From Muricea muricata (Eukaryota > Cnidaria > Anthozoa > Malacalcyonacea > Plexauridae), in contig CAWLCR010000065.1 in the NCBI GenBank assembly GCA_963855995.1, positions 69,501 through 133,500 of the forward strand: a stretch of DNA of 64,000 bases, in the 5' to 3' direction. The translations under genes were made by a program, and so were the position numbers. This document shows, piece after piece, positions 1 to 12,850 of the stretch. Position 1 is the stretch's first letter, and every line of letters starts with the position of its first letter. The notes beneath the pieces were generated by a model that saw only the letters and a list, made by a program, of their open reading frames with translations, was not told the DNA's origin and did not search any database.

Positions 1-3000
1 GAAAGGGCTGGTGCCATTGAAAAGGCTCTGTCAGGTGACAAATCTTTTCGAAGAGAAGCAAACCAAGGCCAGTATTTACAAATAACATCTTGCCATAGGA
101 ACTTAACATTATGGTGAATGAGCCTGTTGATCTGCAAATAATGTGTGTAGCCATACAGTTCGCCTTGATGCATATTAACAGCAGATTGAGCCAGAGAATG
201 TCGACAGCCCGCTACAACAAGACCAGTTTCATCTAGCTTCGTTTGACGATTGACTGTGTTTCTGGCGGCTTTCCAGTTAGACGAACCACAATAGGAATTA
301 TTCGAGTGACCCTGGAAATATTGAATACTGCACAGTGCAAATAGTAAAGTTCTTGAATACAGACTCCCCCCAATCCAAGAGAGTGCTCAAACGCATTGGA
401 AGTGAACAAAATATACAAAATGTATGATGCCACAATGTGCCCTCCCGGTTGTCACCATAATAGCTTTATAGCAACTCCTGAACTTGGGCACAGGATGTAC
501 GGTTACACATTGTGAGATACAAGTGACAATTGTTTCTTTTTTTAATGTATATATTTACACGACAGACACTCACGAACGATATTACCAAAACCTTTTAATA
601 AAAAGACCCATCAGTTGTTTGTTCAACATATGACGAACAGGTTTTTTAAGGAATTTATTTTGTGAGCCACTTTACTAAATATTTTAAACTTTTTATCAAA
701 ATGTTTCAGTTTATATCGTTCGTGTCGGTCATGTATATATTACGGTGAAAACGTACTTTCCACTGGTACATTTGTGACCATGGTCCATCATTATTAGGTC
801 CTGTATGGCTCTTAACAATTATGTACACAATGACCATACCGTACCTTAGCCGATTTGTCAGAATAAATTTTTTTCAAGTGCTCCTCTACTGATTCGTCAT
901 CTTCAATGAATGTATTTTCATAATAGCATTGTCTTTCACCTCTTAAACAAGTCAAAACATGCTACATGTAATCATAATATTTGCTTATTTAAAGTAATTC
1001 TAAAAGGTACTGTCATGTAGACGTAGTATTAATATCTTGAACGCTGGGTACCACTGTACATGCAAACATGTAGGTAAGATCCATGTAGACTATGGTACTG
1101 CATGTGCTCAAAAAATATAGAGAGAACATCAATATTTCCAGAGAAGGCCCTTAAGTCAGGAAGTTACAGTTACAGTAGGATGGGCCTATGTGTGAAACAT
1201 CAAAGTTTTCTCTGAGCACAGTGCATTAACACAAAAGCTTTGATGTACAAACCATTTTATTACATGAGTATAGAGATTTATTCATCGATAAGGCTGTGCG
1301 TAATAATCGTTCCAAATTAGCAATAGCCAATCGGCATCAAGAACGATAAAATTTCACTCGGTGAAAAATCATCGTTCACGGCCTTTGATTGGACGAACGA
1401 TTTTTTTTCACCAGTGAAAATTTATCGTTCAGTGTTCTGATTGGCTGACCCGAACGTGCAACACCTGCTCGCAGGCTAGTGTAAACATGGAGTCTGATTT
1501 TACAAGTATTTGTTAACTCACCGAAAAGAGAGATTTAAGACAATTTCACTGATAAAACAACCACCTAAAATCATAACGACGACATTCGTGGCCTCATTAA
1601 CTTGAAATAAACCTCATGGTTTCATTTTCAGCAAGAAAACAAAGCAATAAATGGTAAGAAATTCCATTTTAATATTTTGCTTGAGTATTTGTTTTTGTCA
1701 GTAAGATATATCCGTATCTTTATACACTCATCTTTATACTCATATAATAAACAAATTACTTCATGGTTGGTTCGTTTGTACGATTTTTATTATTCACTCG
1801 TTGTGAAGGATCGCTAAACTCACTCGTTCGCTGCGCTCACTCGTTCGTTTAACGATCCTTCACAACTCGTGAATAAAAATCGTACGCACTCACCAACCAT
1901 GAAGTAATCTCTATGTGTCATTTGTGGGCTGCTAATATTATATTTTATACAAAACTATATAGTTTTAGACTTTTTCATGGTCATAACTTATTTAGGTGTG
2001 TGATGGTAAGATAGACAATCAAATTTATTCATTTCTGCAGTGTTTAAGACATAGAGATTACTTCATGGTTGGTGAGTGCGTACGATTTTTATTCACGAGT
2101 TGTGAAGGATCGTTAAACGAACGAGTGAGCGCAGCGAACGAGTGAGTTTAGCGATCCTTCACAACGAGTGAATAATAAAAATCGTACAAACGAACCAACC
2201 ATGAAGTAATTTGTTTATTATATGAGTATAAAGATGAGTGTATAAAGATACGGATATATCTTACTGACAAAAACAAATACTCAAGCAAAATATTAAAATG
2301 GAATTTCTTACCATTTATTGCTTTGTTTTCTTGCCGAAAATGAAACCATGAGGTTTATTTCAAGTTAATGAGGCCACGAATGTCGTCGTTATGATTTTAG
2401 GTGGTTGTTTTATCAGTGAAATTGTCTTAAATCTCTCTTTTCGGTGAGTTAACAAATACTTGTAAAATCAGACTCCATGTTTACACTAGCCTGCGAGCAG
2501 GTGTTGCACGTTCGGGTCAGCCAATCAGAACACTGAACGATAAATTTTCACTGGTGAAAAAAAATCGTTCGTCCAATCAAAGGCCGTGAACGATGATTTT
2601 TCACCGAGTGAAATTTTATCGTTCTTGATGCCGATTGGCTATTGCTAATTTGGAACGATTATTACGCACAGCCTTATCGATGAATAAATCTCTATACTCA
2701 TGTAATAAAATACAATATACCTTGGCACAGATTTGTATCTGTAAAGTTTAGCATTCCCATCAACATGACAAGAATGCTGGGATCCAAAACAGGATGGGCA
2801 ATCCACCCAATGTTTTCTCTGTAAGATGTCAAGTTCATGCATTGCAAAACACCATTCTTTAAATGCTCGGTAAAACACTGATGTGTTAATGATGGCTGAC
2901 TATTAATTTAATTGTATAAAATAATTTTAGATGACTTGAGGTCATAGAAATAATAGATACATGTCTATTATTTCTATGCTTCAGGTACACATACATGATT

Positions 3001-4804
3001 TATGTAATACTGTGTAGACTGTGATTTATCAGATGCCCAATAATGGTACCTAAGCATATTGATATACTTACCCTGCCCTTTACACTGGATATTGAGGCCA
3101 AGTATTTGAGAAATGCTGTCTCAGATGTGCCTGGCATATATTTGCGTAGTGAATCCCAAACTCTGAACACATTTTCACAGAAAACATAATTGAAATTTTT
3201 AGGGCCACCTGGCCAATACCCTTCATTTATTATTTTCTCGAGTGTTAAAGGTGAAAATTGTTGATCACAACCACTGCAGCTGTATGTGAACAGATACAAA
3301 TCAAATCTGCCTGAAAAATAATAATAAAGATACATTGATAGCTTGCACCTTTTTGAAATTCCTGTACACTACTCACTGATTAGTAAAAGCATAAGTCATA
3401 CCGTTAGCTGTTATAAGTATGCACATTTCATCAGAGGGAATGATGGAAAGTGTATCTTGCTCTTTGCAGTAAATACATTCTTTACAAAACAGGAATGGAG
3501 CATATCTTCCTGTAAAAAATACCATATTATACAACTCAGTAGAGTACAAAGCAGTTGCTGTAATTATACTATGGTGAATTATTCAATTTTTGAACACTGT
3601 CAGATTATTTAACAATTTTTGAACAGGTCAACTAACACACATAATTTATATATACAAACATATGCATTTCAGGAAGGTATTCATTCTGTAGATGTCTTTG
3701 ATATCAGTGTGTTGCCGGAAGTGTAATACATCTGTAAATAATGACCTACAATAACTTACGGTTTAAGCCAGGAGACCCATCTGTCAAAATTGTTTCAGTT
3801 GGAGGAACCGACTGACAAAAGCCGTTAACCCAAATATCACGGTCGTGTAAGGGTTTTTTCTCATGAATTGTCTCATCACATCTGCTACAAAGTAATACAG
3901 TTGGGCCACAGTTACGACAACGAACAACAGCTGTGTCATCTCGGCACATGAAGCAAACAGCCTCAACGCTAGGAGTTGCATGGCTTTTCAAAACAGCAGC
4001 AAATATGTCTGCTCTACTGTTCTCCCAAACAGCTTCTACTGACTGCATTCTTTTTGCCCACATCGACTGAGTACTGGATTTCATTTCATGGGTCAAACTT
4101 TCACAATTTGCTACACACCTAGTCAAATTTTCTACAATAGATATAATGTGAATATAGATTAACTTTGAATATGAAGGAGATAATTAAAACTGCTTCTACA
4201 ACTGAGTTTTACAGAGAGTTTCTAAACATATAATCAAATAATAATGCTGAATTCTTCGTATATATACTGTGTGTTAGTTACTACAACACACTGTCATTTA
4301 ATCAAGAAGGCACATATAGGAGTAGAACTAACCTCTTAATAGAGAAGCACCAGATGCTTCTTCATCGTTAATGTCAAAATTGAAGCCACTATCAGATGCC
4401 TGAGTTGGGCAAATGTCAAGGTCGCTATCTACAAATTCAGTTAATTATTTAACAAAGCGCGCTATCACACATAACTGCATAAGCACAAAACAACAAATAG
4501 AATACGACAAGGCATATTGCTTCTAAACATTAAGATTAATTTACCTGTAACACATATAGTTTGGCCACAAGTAGCGTCCTTTTTGTTTTTTTTTGCGTTC
4601 AGCCACAGACCGATATTTGTGTTTGGAATTACGGATTCTTTTACCACTACTATCGTACGAAAGGAAAAAGCCGCTCTGCTTCGGGGTTTTTTTGGTCTCT
4701 AACGAACTGGTTAACTCTCTTAAATTTTCCAAACTAGCCTCTAAGGAAAGCCGTTGTTGTGACGACCGCTTGGAGGATTTAGCGCACTCGTCAGCAGCCG
4801 CCAT
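1..4804 (-). CDS. KDZ-type (Kyakuja-Dileera-Zisupton) transposase, spliced, 3' part beyond window
   Basis: Seven exons can be joined in phase on the minus strand: 4804-4545 (ATG at 4804), 4424-4333, 4131-3760, 3310-3072, 2899-2721, 941-845 and 311-1, all with GT donors and AG acceptors. The third exon has a cysteine cluster (CFMCRDD, CRNCG, CSRCDETIH) like the CxC zinc domains of KDZ transposases. The fourth has CSGCDQQF and GYWPGGPKNF. The fifth has WVDCPSCFG and HVDGNAKLYRYK, whose DGN aspartate is the expected first catalytic residue. The last has CGSSNWKAAR, KLDETGLVAGCRH and GELYGYTHYL, the family's DETG and CRH motifs. The first two exons are acidic or basic linkers with no recognised domain. 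No frameshift or stop is seen, so the copy may be functional. Family assignment is from remembered motifs. It could be a mobile element or a domesticated KDZ gene; no terminal repeats were located. Confidence 0.85.
438..515. repeat. Short dispersed repeat, copy 1
   Basis: About 75 bases (CCCTCCCGGTTGTCACC through GGATGTACGGTTACACA) recur at 7767-7840 with only a few substitutions. In this copy the ends are flanked by CACAATGTG and CACATTGTG. Family unknown; no coding sense recognised. Confidence 0.7.
1254..2711. repeat. 1.46-kb foldback (long inverted repeat) inside KDZ intron
   Basis: Arms at about 1254-1919 and 2048-2711 are reverse complements over some 665 bases with very few differences, separated by about 130 unique bases. 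Outer ends read ATTTTATTACATGAG and its complement. Each arm also contains its own smaller palindrome (about 1760-1905 and its mirror), so the structure is a hairpin of hairpins. It lies in the intron between the exons ending at 2721 and starting at 941 of the KDZ gene, 10 bases from the splice donor. High arm identity suggests recent origin or gene conversion. Confidence 0.9.
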
Positions 4805-4967
4805 TATTATTTTGTATTTTACATACAGCGCGTGAGCGCGTCTTACCTTGCGGGCTCTGGGTTCTACAGCTGATTGTGGGCCTTGAACTACCTATTATGC
4901 ATATTCTTAGGGGATTTGACATAGTGCTATAATAGCTATTCTTACACTGAAGATGTGTTGGATCTTT

Positions 4968-5125
4968 AGTTGAGGCTATACACTGACTGCTATTACAGGA
5001 CTGTACTTACGTCTCGCTTGATTATTGCCAACTGCTGCTATCAAAGCAATAAGAAAGAATGAATGGATGCGCGATTTAGGATATTTAGTTGAGGCTATAG
5101 ACTGACTGCTATTACACAAATGTAC
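4968..5125 (+). repeat. Direct repeat pair, ~35 bp, 120 bp apart
   Basis: The phrase TAGTTGAGGCTATA followed by CACTGACTGCTATTAC at about 4968 recurs at about 5088 with one change. No gene was recognised in 4850-5550. Confidence 0.6.
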
Positions 5126-5549
5126 TACTGTTTAATAATATCAGTATATCAATTGATTGCTGTAACAATCCACATATGAATCATGAACAAGAATCCATAC
5201 ATTACTGTGGCTATAATCATTGTTGTTACTTACTTGGATGTCCATTATGTATTAGCAGTGACATCAGTCATGTATCAATCAGTCAATGAAAATATTTACC
5301 TTCTCCACCTCTTCCTTGTTCTGAAAAAGGATGGTGAACACATTAGGAATCTAGTGGAGGTGTGCATATACAAGCATGTATATTATCATACTATAATCCA
5401 GTTATCATGCTGTAATCATACAGTCATATTCAATCACCTCTCTCTTCAGGTTGATGTTCTACAAAGGGGAAGAAAAAAGAGCAGATATTAACAGACCTAT
5501 GTGATGAGCAGGAATTGGGAATAGTGAACTGAGTTTCCCAAGACCACAA

Positions 5550-7330
5550 TATGAACTAGAGAATTAAGTAATCATCTCCAAGTATTTCATTAGAATGACT
5601 CACACCATTGTCTTCTCCACGATTCACTAAAACAAGAAAATTTTAATTAGTTTAATTATGAAAATTATCAAAATGAATTTGATAATTTATAAAAAAATAG
5701 ATTTAAGGTAAACTTACATTCATTTAAGACATCTTGCAATTCTACAGGATTACTGAGAAAGTATTTAACAATGATATAGAACATAAAGTACAATTATTAT
5801 AGCTGTATGGCTGCTGAGGCAATATTTGACAATGCTTGCATGTTATTCACTATTAACTTTTTAAATTACCCTCTGGAAAGTCGCATTATTTCATTTTTTG
5901 AGATTGGATTTAACATATGATTGTATTTTCTGCTTAAGATTGCTTTCTATATACCCTTGTTTGACAGTATTATATACATAGTTATATAGCTCATCTAACT
6001 ACCTCTGTCTTCATCTGGCATTGGTTCATCATGCTGCATGTCTACCAAAGATAAAAGATTTTCATATATTAAAATTAGTAGTACAATCATAGCTGTATAT
6101 GATACCTAGGATGTAAGTTTTCAGCAGGAAGTGTAAAGACTATTAAAAGTGAATCTTTCACAAAATTTTCTAGTACATAAAATGCTTACTTATTTCCTCA
6201 GCCAGTAGTTCTTGTGACACTGAAATAAGAATGTGCAATGTTTATTAAAAAATATTCACAAGAGTTCCTACCATATATTTTTAATAGTTGTCATGACATT
6301 GTGCATGATTTTTAGGTATATAAACTAATACTGGCAGACAATTTCAAGAAAATCATTTCAACTTACTTCTCTAGGGGGGGGGGGGGGGGGGGTGAATAGG
6401 GTTTCGGATCATCGGATTTTCTGAAAAAAAGCGATTCGGAATCGGATATGGCTGAAATTTTTTACGGATTAGCGGGTCCAGAAAATGCGTCGGATTGAGT
6501 ATTTATCCAATATTTTTGTTTGGATTGAGGATTTTTTTGTTGCTTGCTTCGGACTCTTGATAGATTCATTTTGCTTTTGGGCTGTGAGGCCTATGAAAGC
6601 AATAAAAAATTCGACGCCGTTTTCGCTGTCTTCATTGTATTTCGCTATATGCCCTATATGGCCCTAAGATATTCTCTGGGATACTTATGGCTTTTAACAT
6701 TATACCCCGATAACATGAAGTACGATACAGCGTTCAACTGCCCTTGATTCGGATTTTGCAAAAAATGTTTACGGATCAGCGGATTTTTCATAAATTTTCA
6801 GCGGATTTGCGGATTTTAGTACAACTATTCACCCCCCCCCCCCCCTAGCCTTTTCCTCTTCTACAGGTAGAAATGCAAAGCATATAAAGCGTCATTTAAA
6901 TAGTGTAAAAGCTCGAGTTTGTACGTATTGAACAATGAAGCATGAATATTGTAAAAATAGCCATATAGGCTTCATGTCATGCTTCAAAATACTCACCAGG
7001 TTTTAAAAAGTTTGTTCAAGCAAAATCACAGTATACGTACCGTATTTTTTCAAGTTATGTCGTTTGTCTAGAAAAAAAGAAAAAAAAAGTATAAGTCAAA
7101 CGATTCATTACTTACGTTCCCCAATTACGAAAAATTCATGAAACTTCGTCTACAAACTCCAATTGCTGTTCAGCAAATAGTAATAGATATAATTAACTAT
7201 GAGTTGGCCAAAAAACAACACAATTTAGTATTTATATATATATAAACAGACAAAAAACTTTGTTAAAGACATGAAGTACTTACCTTTGCCAAGCTTCAAA
7301 TTGAAAAGCAGTCAAATTTTCGCGCGCTTT
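5550..7330 (-). other. Possible chain of micro-exons, gene unrecognised
   Basis: Several short open segments on the minus strand sit between plausible splice sites: ending at 7284 (QFEAWQR then GTAAGT), 7067-7041 (KRHNLKKYG then GTACGT), about 6220-6190 (SQELLAEEI then GTAAGC), about 6045-6005 (MQHDEPMPDEDR then GTAGTT), about 5745-5717 (ELQDVLNE then GTAAG) and near 5625-5600. The segments are acidic, resembling linker exons seen in transposase genes here. Phases were not joined convincingly and no domain is visible. They could be upstream exons of the KDZ gene, a separate gene, or chance. Confidence 0.25.
6371..6848. mobile_element. MITE with homopolymer G/C termini
   Basis: The ends are CTAG followed by a run of about 18 G then TGAATAG, and the reverse complement CTATTCA, a C run, CTAG. 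The interior (about 430 bases) repeats variants of CGGATTTTCTGA and GCGGATTTGCGG. It has no transposase, so it is a non-autonomous DNA element of unassigned superfamily. Short frames inside it are shadows. Confidence 0.75.
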
Positions 7331-7405
7331 GTTTTTTTGCACTGCCTCACTGACCTGAATATATACTTGGAGTGAAACTAACTGAAAATTTACTGGATAT
7401 ACTTA

Positions 7406-7766
<361 letters not shown>

Positions 7767-7840
7767 ACGCCCTCCCGGTTATCACTATAATGGCTTTATG
7801 GCAACTCCTGAACTTGGGCACAGGATGTACGGTTACACAT
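7767..7840. repeat. Short dispersed repeat, copy 2
   Basis: Nearly identical to 438-515, sharing CCCTCCCGGTTATCAC and GGATGTACGGTTACACA. It lies directly at the right end of the AT microsatellite, with TATATA on both sides. Confidence 0.7.
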
Positions 7841-7908
7841 ATATACATCAGCCAACCTCAAAAACACAATATAATTTATTGTGCCTAGGAACCAGCCATA
7901 TTCCACCT

Positions 7909-8254
7909 CATTGCAATAGACCTTTCTGGTAATTACGTCACAGCTAACACTGTTTCCAACTTAGGAACACCTTAAATGTAGAGGGTTTTGACTATTAAAC
8001 ATGGAAATAAGCTTAAACACAAAAACGAGGCTGAGGGTCATGACCCCTCAGCCTCTGTTTCGTGTTTAAGCTTATTCCCACATTAATTGGTCAAAATCCA
8101 AAATTCTTTTTATGTATGTGTTGAGGAAGGATGTCCTGCGCCTCTGACAATAGCCTGTGAGAAACAAGCTTAAAATCCACTCTATTTAAGGTGGTCCTAA
8201 GTTGAAAACAGTGTTAGCTCTGACGTAATTACCGGAAAGGTCTATTGTGCAATG
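7909..8254. mobile_element. Palindromic MITE (~345 bp)
   Basis: Outer arms of about 70 bases (CAATAGACCTTTCTGGTAAT and its complement at 8225-8250) enclose an inner palindrome at 7998-8085 centred on CCTCAGCCTC and GAGGCTGAGG. No ORF. 8260-8700 beyond it shows nothing recognisable. Confidence 0.8.
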
Positions 8255-8708
8255 TCTGCCTCCTCAAAAACACAGTAATAGAGGCATAGATGTACTATCC
8301 CTCTAAACTAGTGTCTAGTAACAGGCGATTAGTACAAGTAATAGTCCATGGTTTCGAATGCAATGTCGAGAAACATTACTTGTACTAATAATATGTATGA
8401 AAAAACCTGTTATTTTTAAATCTAAATATTTTGCTAACTCATGTTGTTCTTGTAAAAAATATTTATCTATTTTTTGAATCTGTATAGTTCTTGTTAGCCA
8501 TGTGGTACATTTCAAAAAAGTTCCTCTCCTACTGCTTGCAGTAGACTTGAGATTTTTTCATTCATATAACTAAACCTCGAAAGCACTACATACCATGTAG
8601 ACATGTAGTACCCAGTATCTTTCTTATGCTCAAGCACATGCAACACTCAGTTTTGCCCAACACTTTAGGTTTGAATAACCATGTTGGGTTTTAACATCTA
8701 TCGTACCA

Positions 8709-11700
8709 TCACTGATGCTTGAATAGCACCAACTTCGAAAACTGTTTACGTGTAATCTTGTCATGCATTCTTGCATTTCTTGATTTCGCTAAATGATGCA
8801 TACGTATTGTCACGTAGCTCTGACAACAACACTTGATCAGACTCAACAGGTGGTTATCCACTGCGGTGGAATCAAACATGTGTTCGTTTAATGCGCTGAA
8901 AACTCCACTTTCAACACATACAGGTAACACTGTTGCAATGATCGCGTTTGAAACTCCAGCAGCTCGCGGTAAGTCACCGCCATTAGAATTTAGCATTCTC
9001 ATTACACACTTTTCTGTTTCCTGGCAAATTTTGAGAAGTCCAGGTGACGGAAGTTTCAGACCTCCGTTCGATTTTCATGTCACAAATAGATTTGGAATGT
9101 TTTCTTTGAACGTTGTCAAAGCCGCTATACATTCCACGCAGTGGATCTTTTTCTCTACCATTCTGACAACATAGCCAGCAATGTATGATATCGCAGCCTC
9201 TTTATATTCGGACAGTTCCACGACGTTAGGAACATCACAGTAATCGTGATCGCTACTTTCGGGCTCTCTAACCTGCATGTCGTATCTTCGTGCAATGGCC
9301 ACATCTGAAATGCTCGTGGGCACCGAGTTGATCTCGCATTGATCCCTGACGCTGTCCAAAATTGCTGTTTCATCTTGAGCAGTGCAGTTTCCGCATCCCC
9401 CTTTGATGTTGTGTCGCATCAAAAGCTGCTTGTATGCTGCTATGAAATGGCGAGTCGTTGGATTATTATTCCAGCCTCCGCATGCTCTCACGGCCGAGAA
9501 GAATAATTCTAAATGATCCTGACTCATCTTGTACGTCAACAGGTACTTGAGCACAGATTTCTCGGGAAGAACCAGATCTTTTGCTAGGCCTAAAACAGAA
9601 TCAATGCAAACAAGAAAACCAAGGAATCCTGTTTTTCGCTTGGACGTGAGGATCGGTTTGCCATCTGAACATTTCAGCTTACGAATGTACTTGTCTGCCT
9701 CATCCAGTTTGCTCTTTATGTACGAATAATTCGATTTCCTGATGGGCGCTTTGAAATTTCTGGCAAGCGGATTTCTGGAATTTAGAATATCAAAAAGACG
9801 ATCAAAAACACGAATAAACTTCACCGTCGCTTTACAACCTTGAAATTGTGGCAATTTCAGCTTACCCTCACAAAACTCTAATGCATCCGCCACACCCGAG
9901 CTTAGCGCCTGCGCTGCTAGGTTTACCTTCATTTTCTGCGGTTTCCATTTTATGTGTGCCGAGCGTAGCTTATTTGCAAGGCGCAAACCTTCGGCTTCCT
10001 GCAGTTTTTCCAATTCAATCAAATACTGCCATTTGATTTCTTTGCCATCTTTGTCCTTCAGTACGTACCAGTCTGACATGGTGTTTTTTACCAACTTCAG
10101 CATATGGCAGGCATCTAGAAATACGTAAATCTTCGCCCCGATGTCACACGGATGTGGAAAGTAGGCTTGTATACTATCTGGCAAAAGTTGCGCTCCCAGA
10201 AGTTTTAACATGGATTGGTGGCATGTTGGACCATCGCACTGAAGGAAACCACCTTCACACCTACTTCGTGCAATTTGGCGATGCACTCCTTCGTCAAGTT
10301 GGCCTTCTCTTCCCCAGTCATACCAGCCACTAGAAAGTATCCGCAAGGCACCTTCCAACTCGAGTTTACCGCCACTGCCATGAAGACAAGAGCATCCGTC
10401 GCTTCGGACAGTGAGTCGTCATCGGCGATGCCTGTACCGAGATCAACAAAGCCACGATAGGGTTTGCCATCCCATTCGATGTGTTTGCGTATGGACATCT
10501 CGTCGAGCATTAGTGAGCAGACAACTTCTTGGCCATCTCTTTTTGCAGCCAGAACTTTAGCTCTCATTGCTGTTAGCGCATCCTTGGTGAAACCTGGCTC
10601 GCCGTCGACTGAACTATACCATCTTCGAATGACGGAGACATGAGGGAGCCCTAATTTCAAAACTTTCTCGCACATAGTTATACGCTTTAGTAGAATAGAA
10701 TTTTAGCGTCATGGCAAATGCTCTGAGCTCTGGTGGATAAGCCCCAGGATTCTTATTTGCTTTTTGACTTACTAACCTTTCCATTAATTCGCTTGGAACT
10801 GCAGAAAATGTTGATTCAAGCAGTTCTGCGCAGCCACTACTTACGAGATTATTTGCCTTCAAGTCGTCCACAACCGAAGTCAACGTATCAACCTTTCGCG
10901 CCAGTCTTCTGGCCTTCTGTTTGAATAATTTGACTTTCTTGGTCAGACACTCTACCTTACCTACAAGATCATCTATTCGTCTTTTCAATCTACGAGGAGA
11001 TTTGGACATACCATATGAGTGTTCCTCGTTAACCTGATAAGGCGTTTCTTTCTGAGGAAAGCTTACCTCATTTAAAATCTCAACATCATCTGAGATTTTT
11101 CTTCCTGAAGTACTTGCGGCATCATAACTGACATCTTCTTCCATGACCTGCTCTACACTAGTTACAACTACATCTTCTCTGGTAACATTCACTTCAGTGC
11201 CCTCAAAATCTAATTCATCATCACTTACCTCATTTTCACTTGGTACTACTGGTTCTGGCCACAAAATATTTACCACTGACAAACCTGTAGCCTGTCCTAC
11301 CTCTACATCTATAACCTCTATAAATTCACTTTTGACTTCCTTACCTGATGCACCTTGCTCTCCACAATTGTTTACCTGTAATCAAATGAAATGAATGTAC
11401 AGTCAATAAATACATGGCATATATATTAGAAAAAGGTACTCAGACTTTGGAGTACTAGAGTATCAACGTTTGTGTAAAATTTGACGAAAAATGAAAATAG
11501 CTGGTCGTAATAACAGATTTTCACTTCTAAGCATTATGATGGGAGTGAATAAGGAATAAAAAACCATGCAATCAATTTACCTTTCAAGATAAATATGTCA
11601 ATGTTAGTTTCTACATAGATTTTCAATGGATTCTCAGCAGTGAAAATGTGACTGACTGGCAAGTTTTTACTGATTTGTATTTACTCAATTTTTCTTCAAA

Positions 11701-12269
11701 TTTTGCAATAACGGTCAATGGCATTCAAAAGCTAAAAGTCAGGTATTTTGAACTGTGAGAGTATTGCCTTAGGTCACTCCAAATTTTGACTAACCCATAC
11801 AATCTGTAGTAGTATCTCAAATACATGGACAGGTAAGTAGTACTGCATAGCAAAAATCACAAATATGAAAATTTTATAAAGACAGAACTAGACGTTCTCT
11901 GAGGACAGGAGAACAACTATATAATTATTAATACTATGATAATATCATAACCCTAACCCTATCCATATCCTAACACTAAACCAATCTTGAATGTACAAAT
12001 ACACCAAAAATGTATTTGTCTCCTTCTTATCTACTAAATGTGTAACAAATTGTGAGAAATGAAAGCCTACAGATACTGACCTGAGAGTGATTAAATATTG
12101 AGGGGACAGCGTTGTTTCAAAATAGCTCTTTTTTTATTCTCTTTGAACATATCTGGACTAAAGTGCTTCGAACAAACACGGCTTCCTTTCGCTGGAACAA
12201 ACTTGACAGGTGCATCCTTGTTCACATTTTCTAGCCACAACGCATACATCTCAGGATTTTTTTCTGGAT
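8709..12269 (-). pseudogene. THAP-domain P-element-like transposase, decayed
   Basis: Two exons on the minus strand. Exon 12269-12081 encodes the second half of a THAP zinc-finger DNA-binding domain (RVCSKHFSPDMF, then an LK..AVP-type end ending in FNHSQ). It splices in phase to a long exon 11375-8709: an acidic linker, a basic coiled-coil-like stretch (KRRIDDLVGKVECLTKKVK), then the transposase core with SLMLDEMSIRK, LQCDGPTCHQ, FLDACHMLKLVKN, MSQDHLELFFSAVRACGGWN, and a C terminus ending in RKQFSKLVLFKHQ. These match the THAP9/P-element transposase plan. Breaks: frame changes near 12108 (end of THAP), 10668 (after YNYVRE) and 10237 (before CDGP), and an in-frame TGA at 9077-9075 in a region that otherwise reads straight through. 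The N-terminal C2 half of the THAP finger was not found upstream. Function is therefore unlikely unless the indels are sequencing errors. Confidence 0.88.
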
Positions 12270-12629
12270 CTGGAAAACTAACAACACATATAAAACATGT
12301 TTAAACCATCACATTTTCCTTGGAGAATGCAACGTGCTCCACAAACATCCCTCTTTTCTCCTTCGCTCCATGGAGAAAATTTAAAATATTCTCTGTCAGG
12401 AAATCCCAAAGAGGTCCAAGATAGCCAGGATTCAGGACATGCTTTAATTAAAGACACAAATACACAATACTATTAGTGTTCACTTAACATCCCTAGACTG
12501 AGTGAGGCCCATTAAGGACAACAAAGCCCTTTAGTTTAGACCAGCTGGAAAATTTCTGAAGCAAATTCTGGGCATTAATATAAATTTTGAGATAAACAAC
12601 TTTAAAAAAACCCTGCCCTGAATGTTAAG

Positions 12630-12850
12630 TAATGTTTAATAAACGAGTAGGAGTGTTTTATCACATTTAAAACACGATGCGTAGCGGAGTGTTTTAGATG
12701 TGATAAAACACGAACTACGAGTTTTTTAAACGGCTTCAAAAACGTCTCACTTATATCACGGCATTGCCGAAATAATTTTCCAAAATAACGTTTTATTAGC
12801 TGAGAAAATACAAGTTGAAATTTGAAGCGTGTTTTATCACATATAAAGAC
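12630..12850. repeat. Hairpin repeat (GTTTTATCACAT family)
   Basis: GAGTGTTTTATCACAT, AAACACGATGCG and their inverted counterparts occur within 220 bases. A relative with the same logic (CGTTTTATCATAT, AAACGCTC) lies at about 40409-40470. Probably a small MITE; 12860-13800 shows nothing recognisable. Confidence 0.5.

Noticed and set aside
5183-5491. 102-residue plus-strand frame with hydrophobic start
   Set aside because: No recognisable domain or splice context; typical chance frame in AT-rich DNA.
11948-11990. Telomere-like CCCTAACCCT text (also 28245-28265)
   Set aside because: Only one or two units, interstitial, not a telomeric array.
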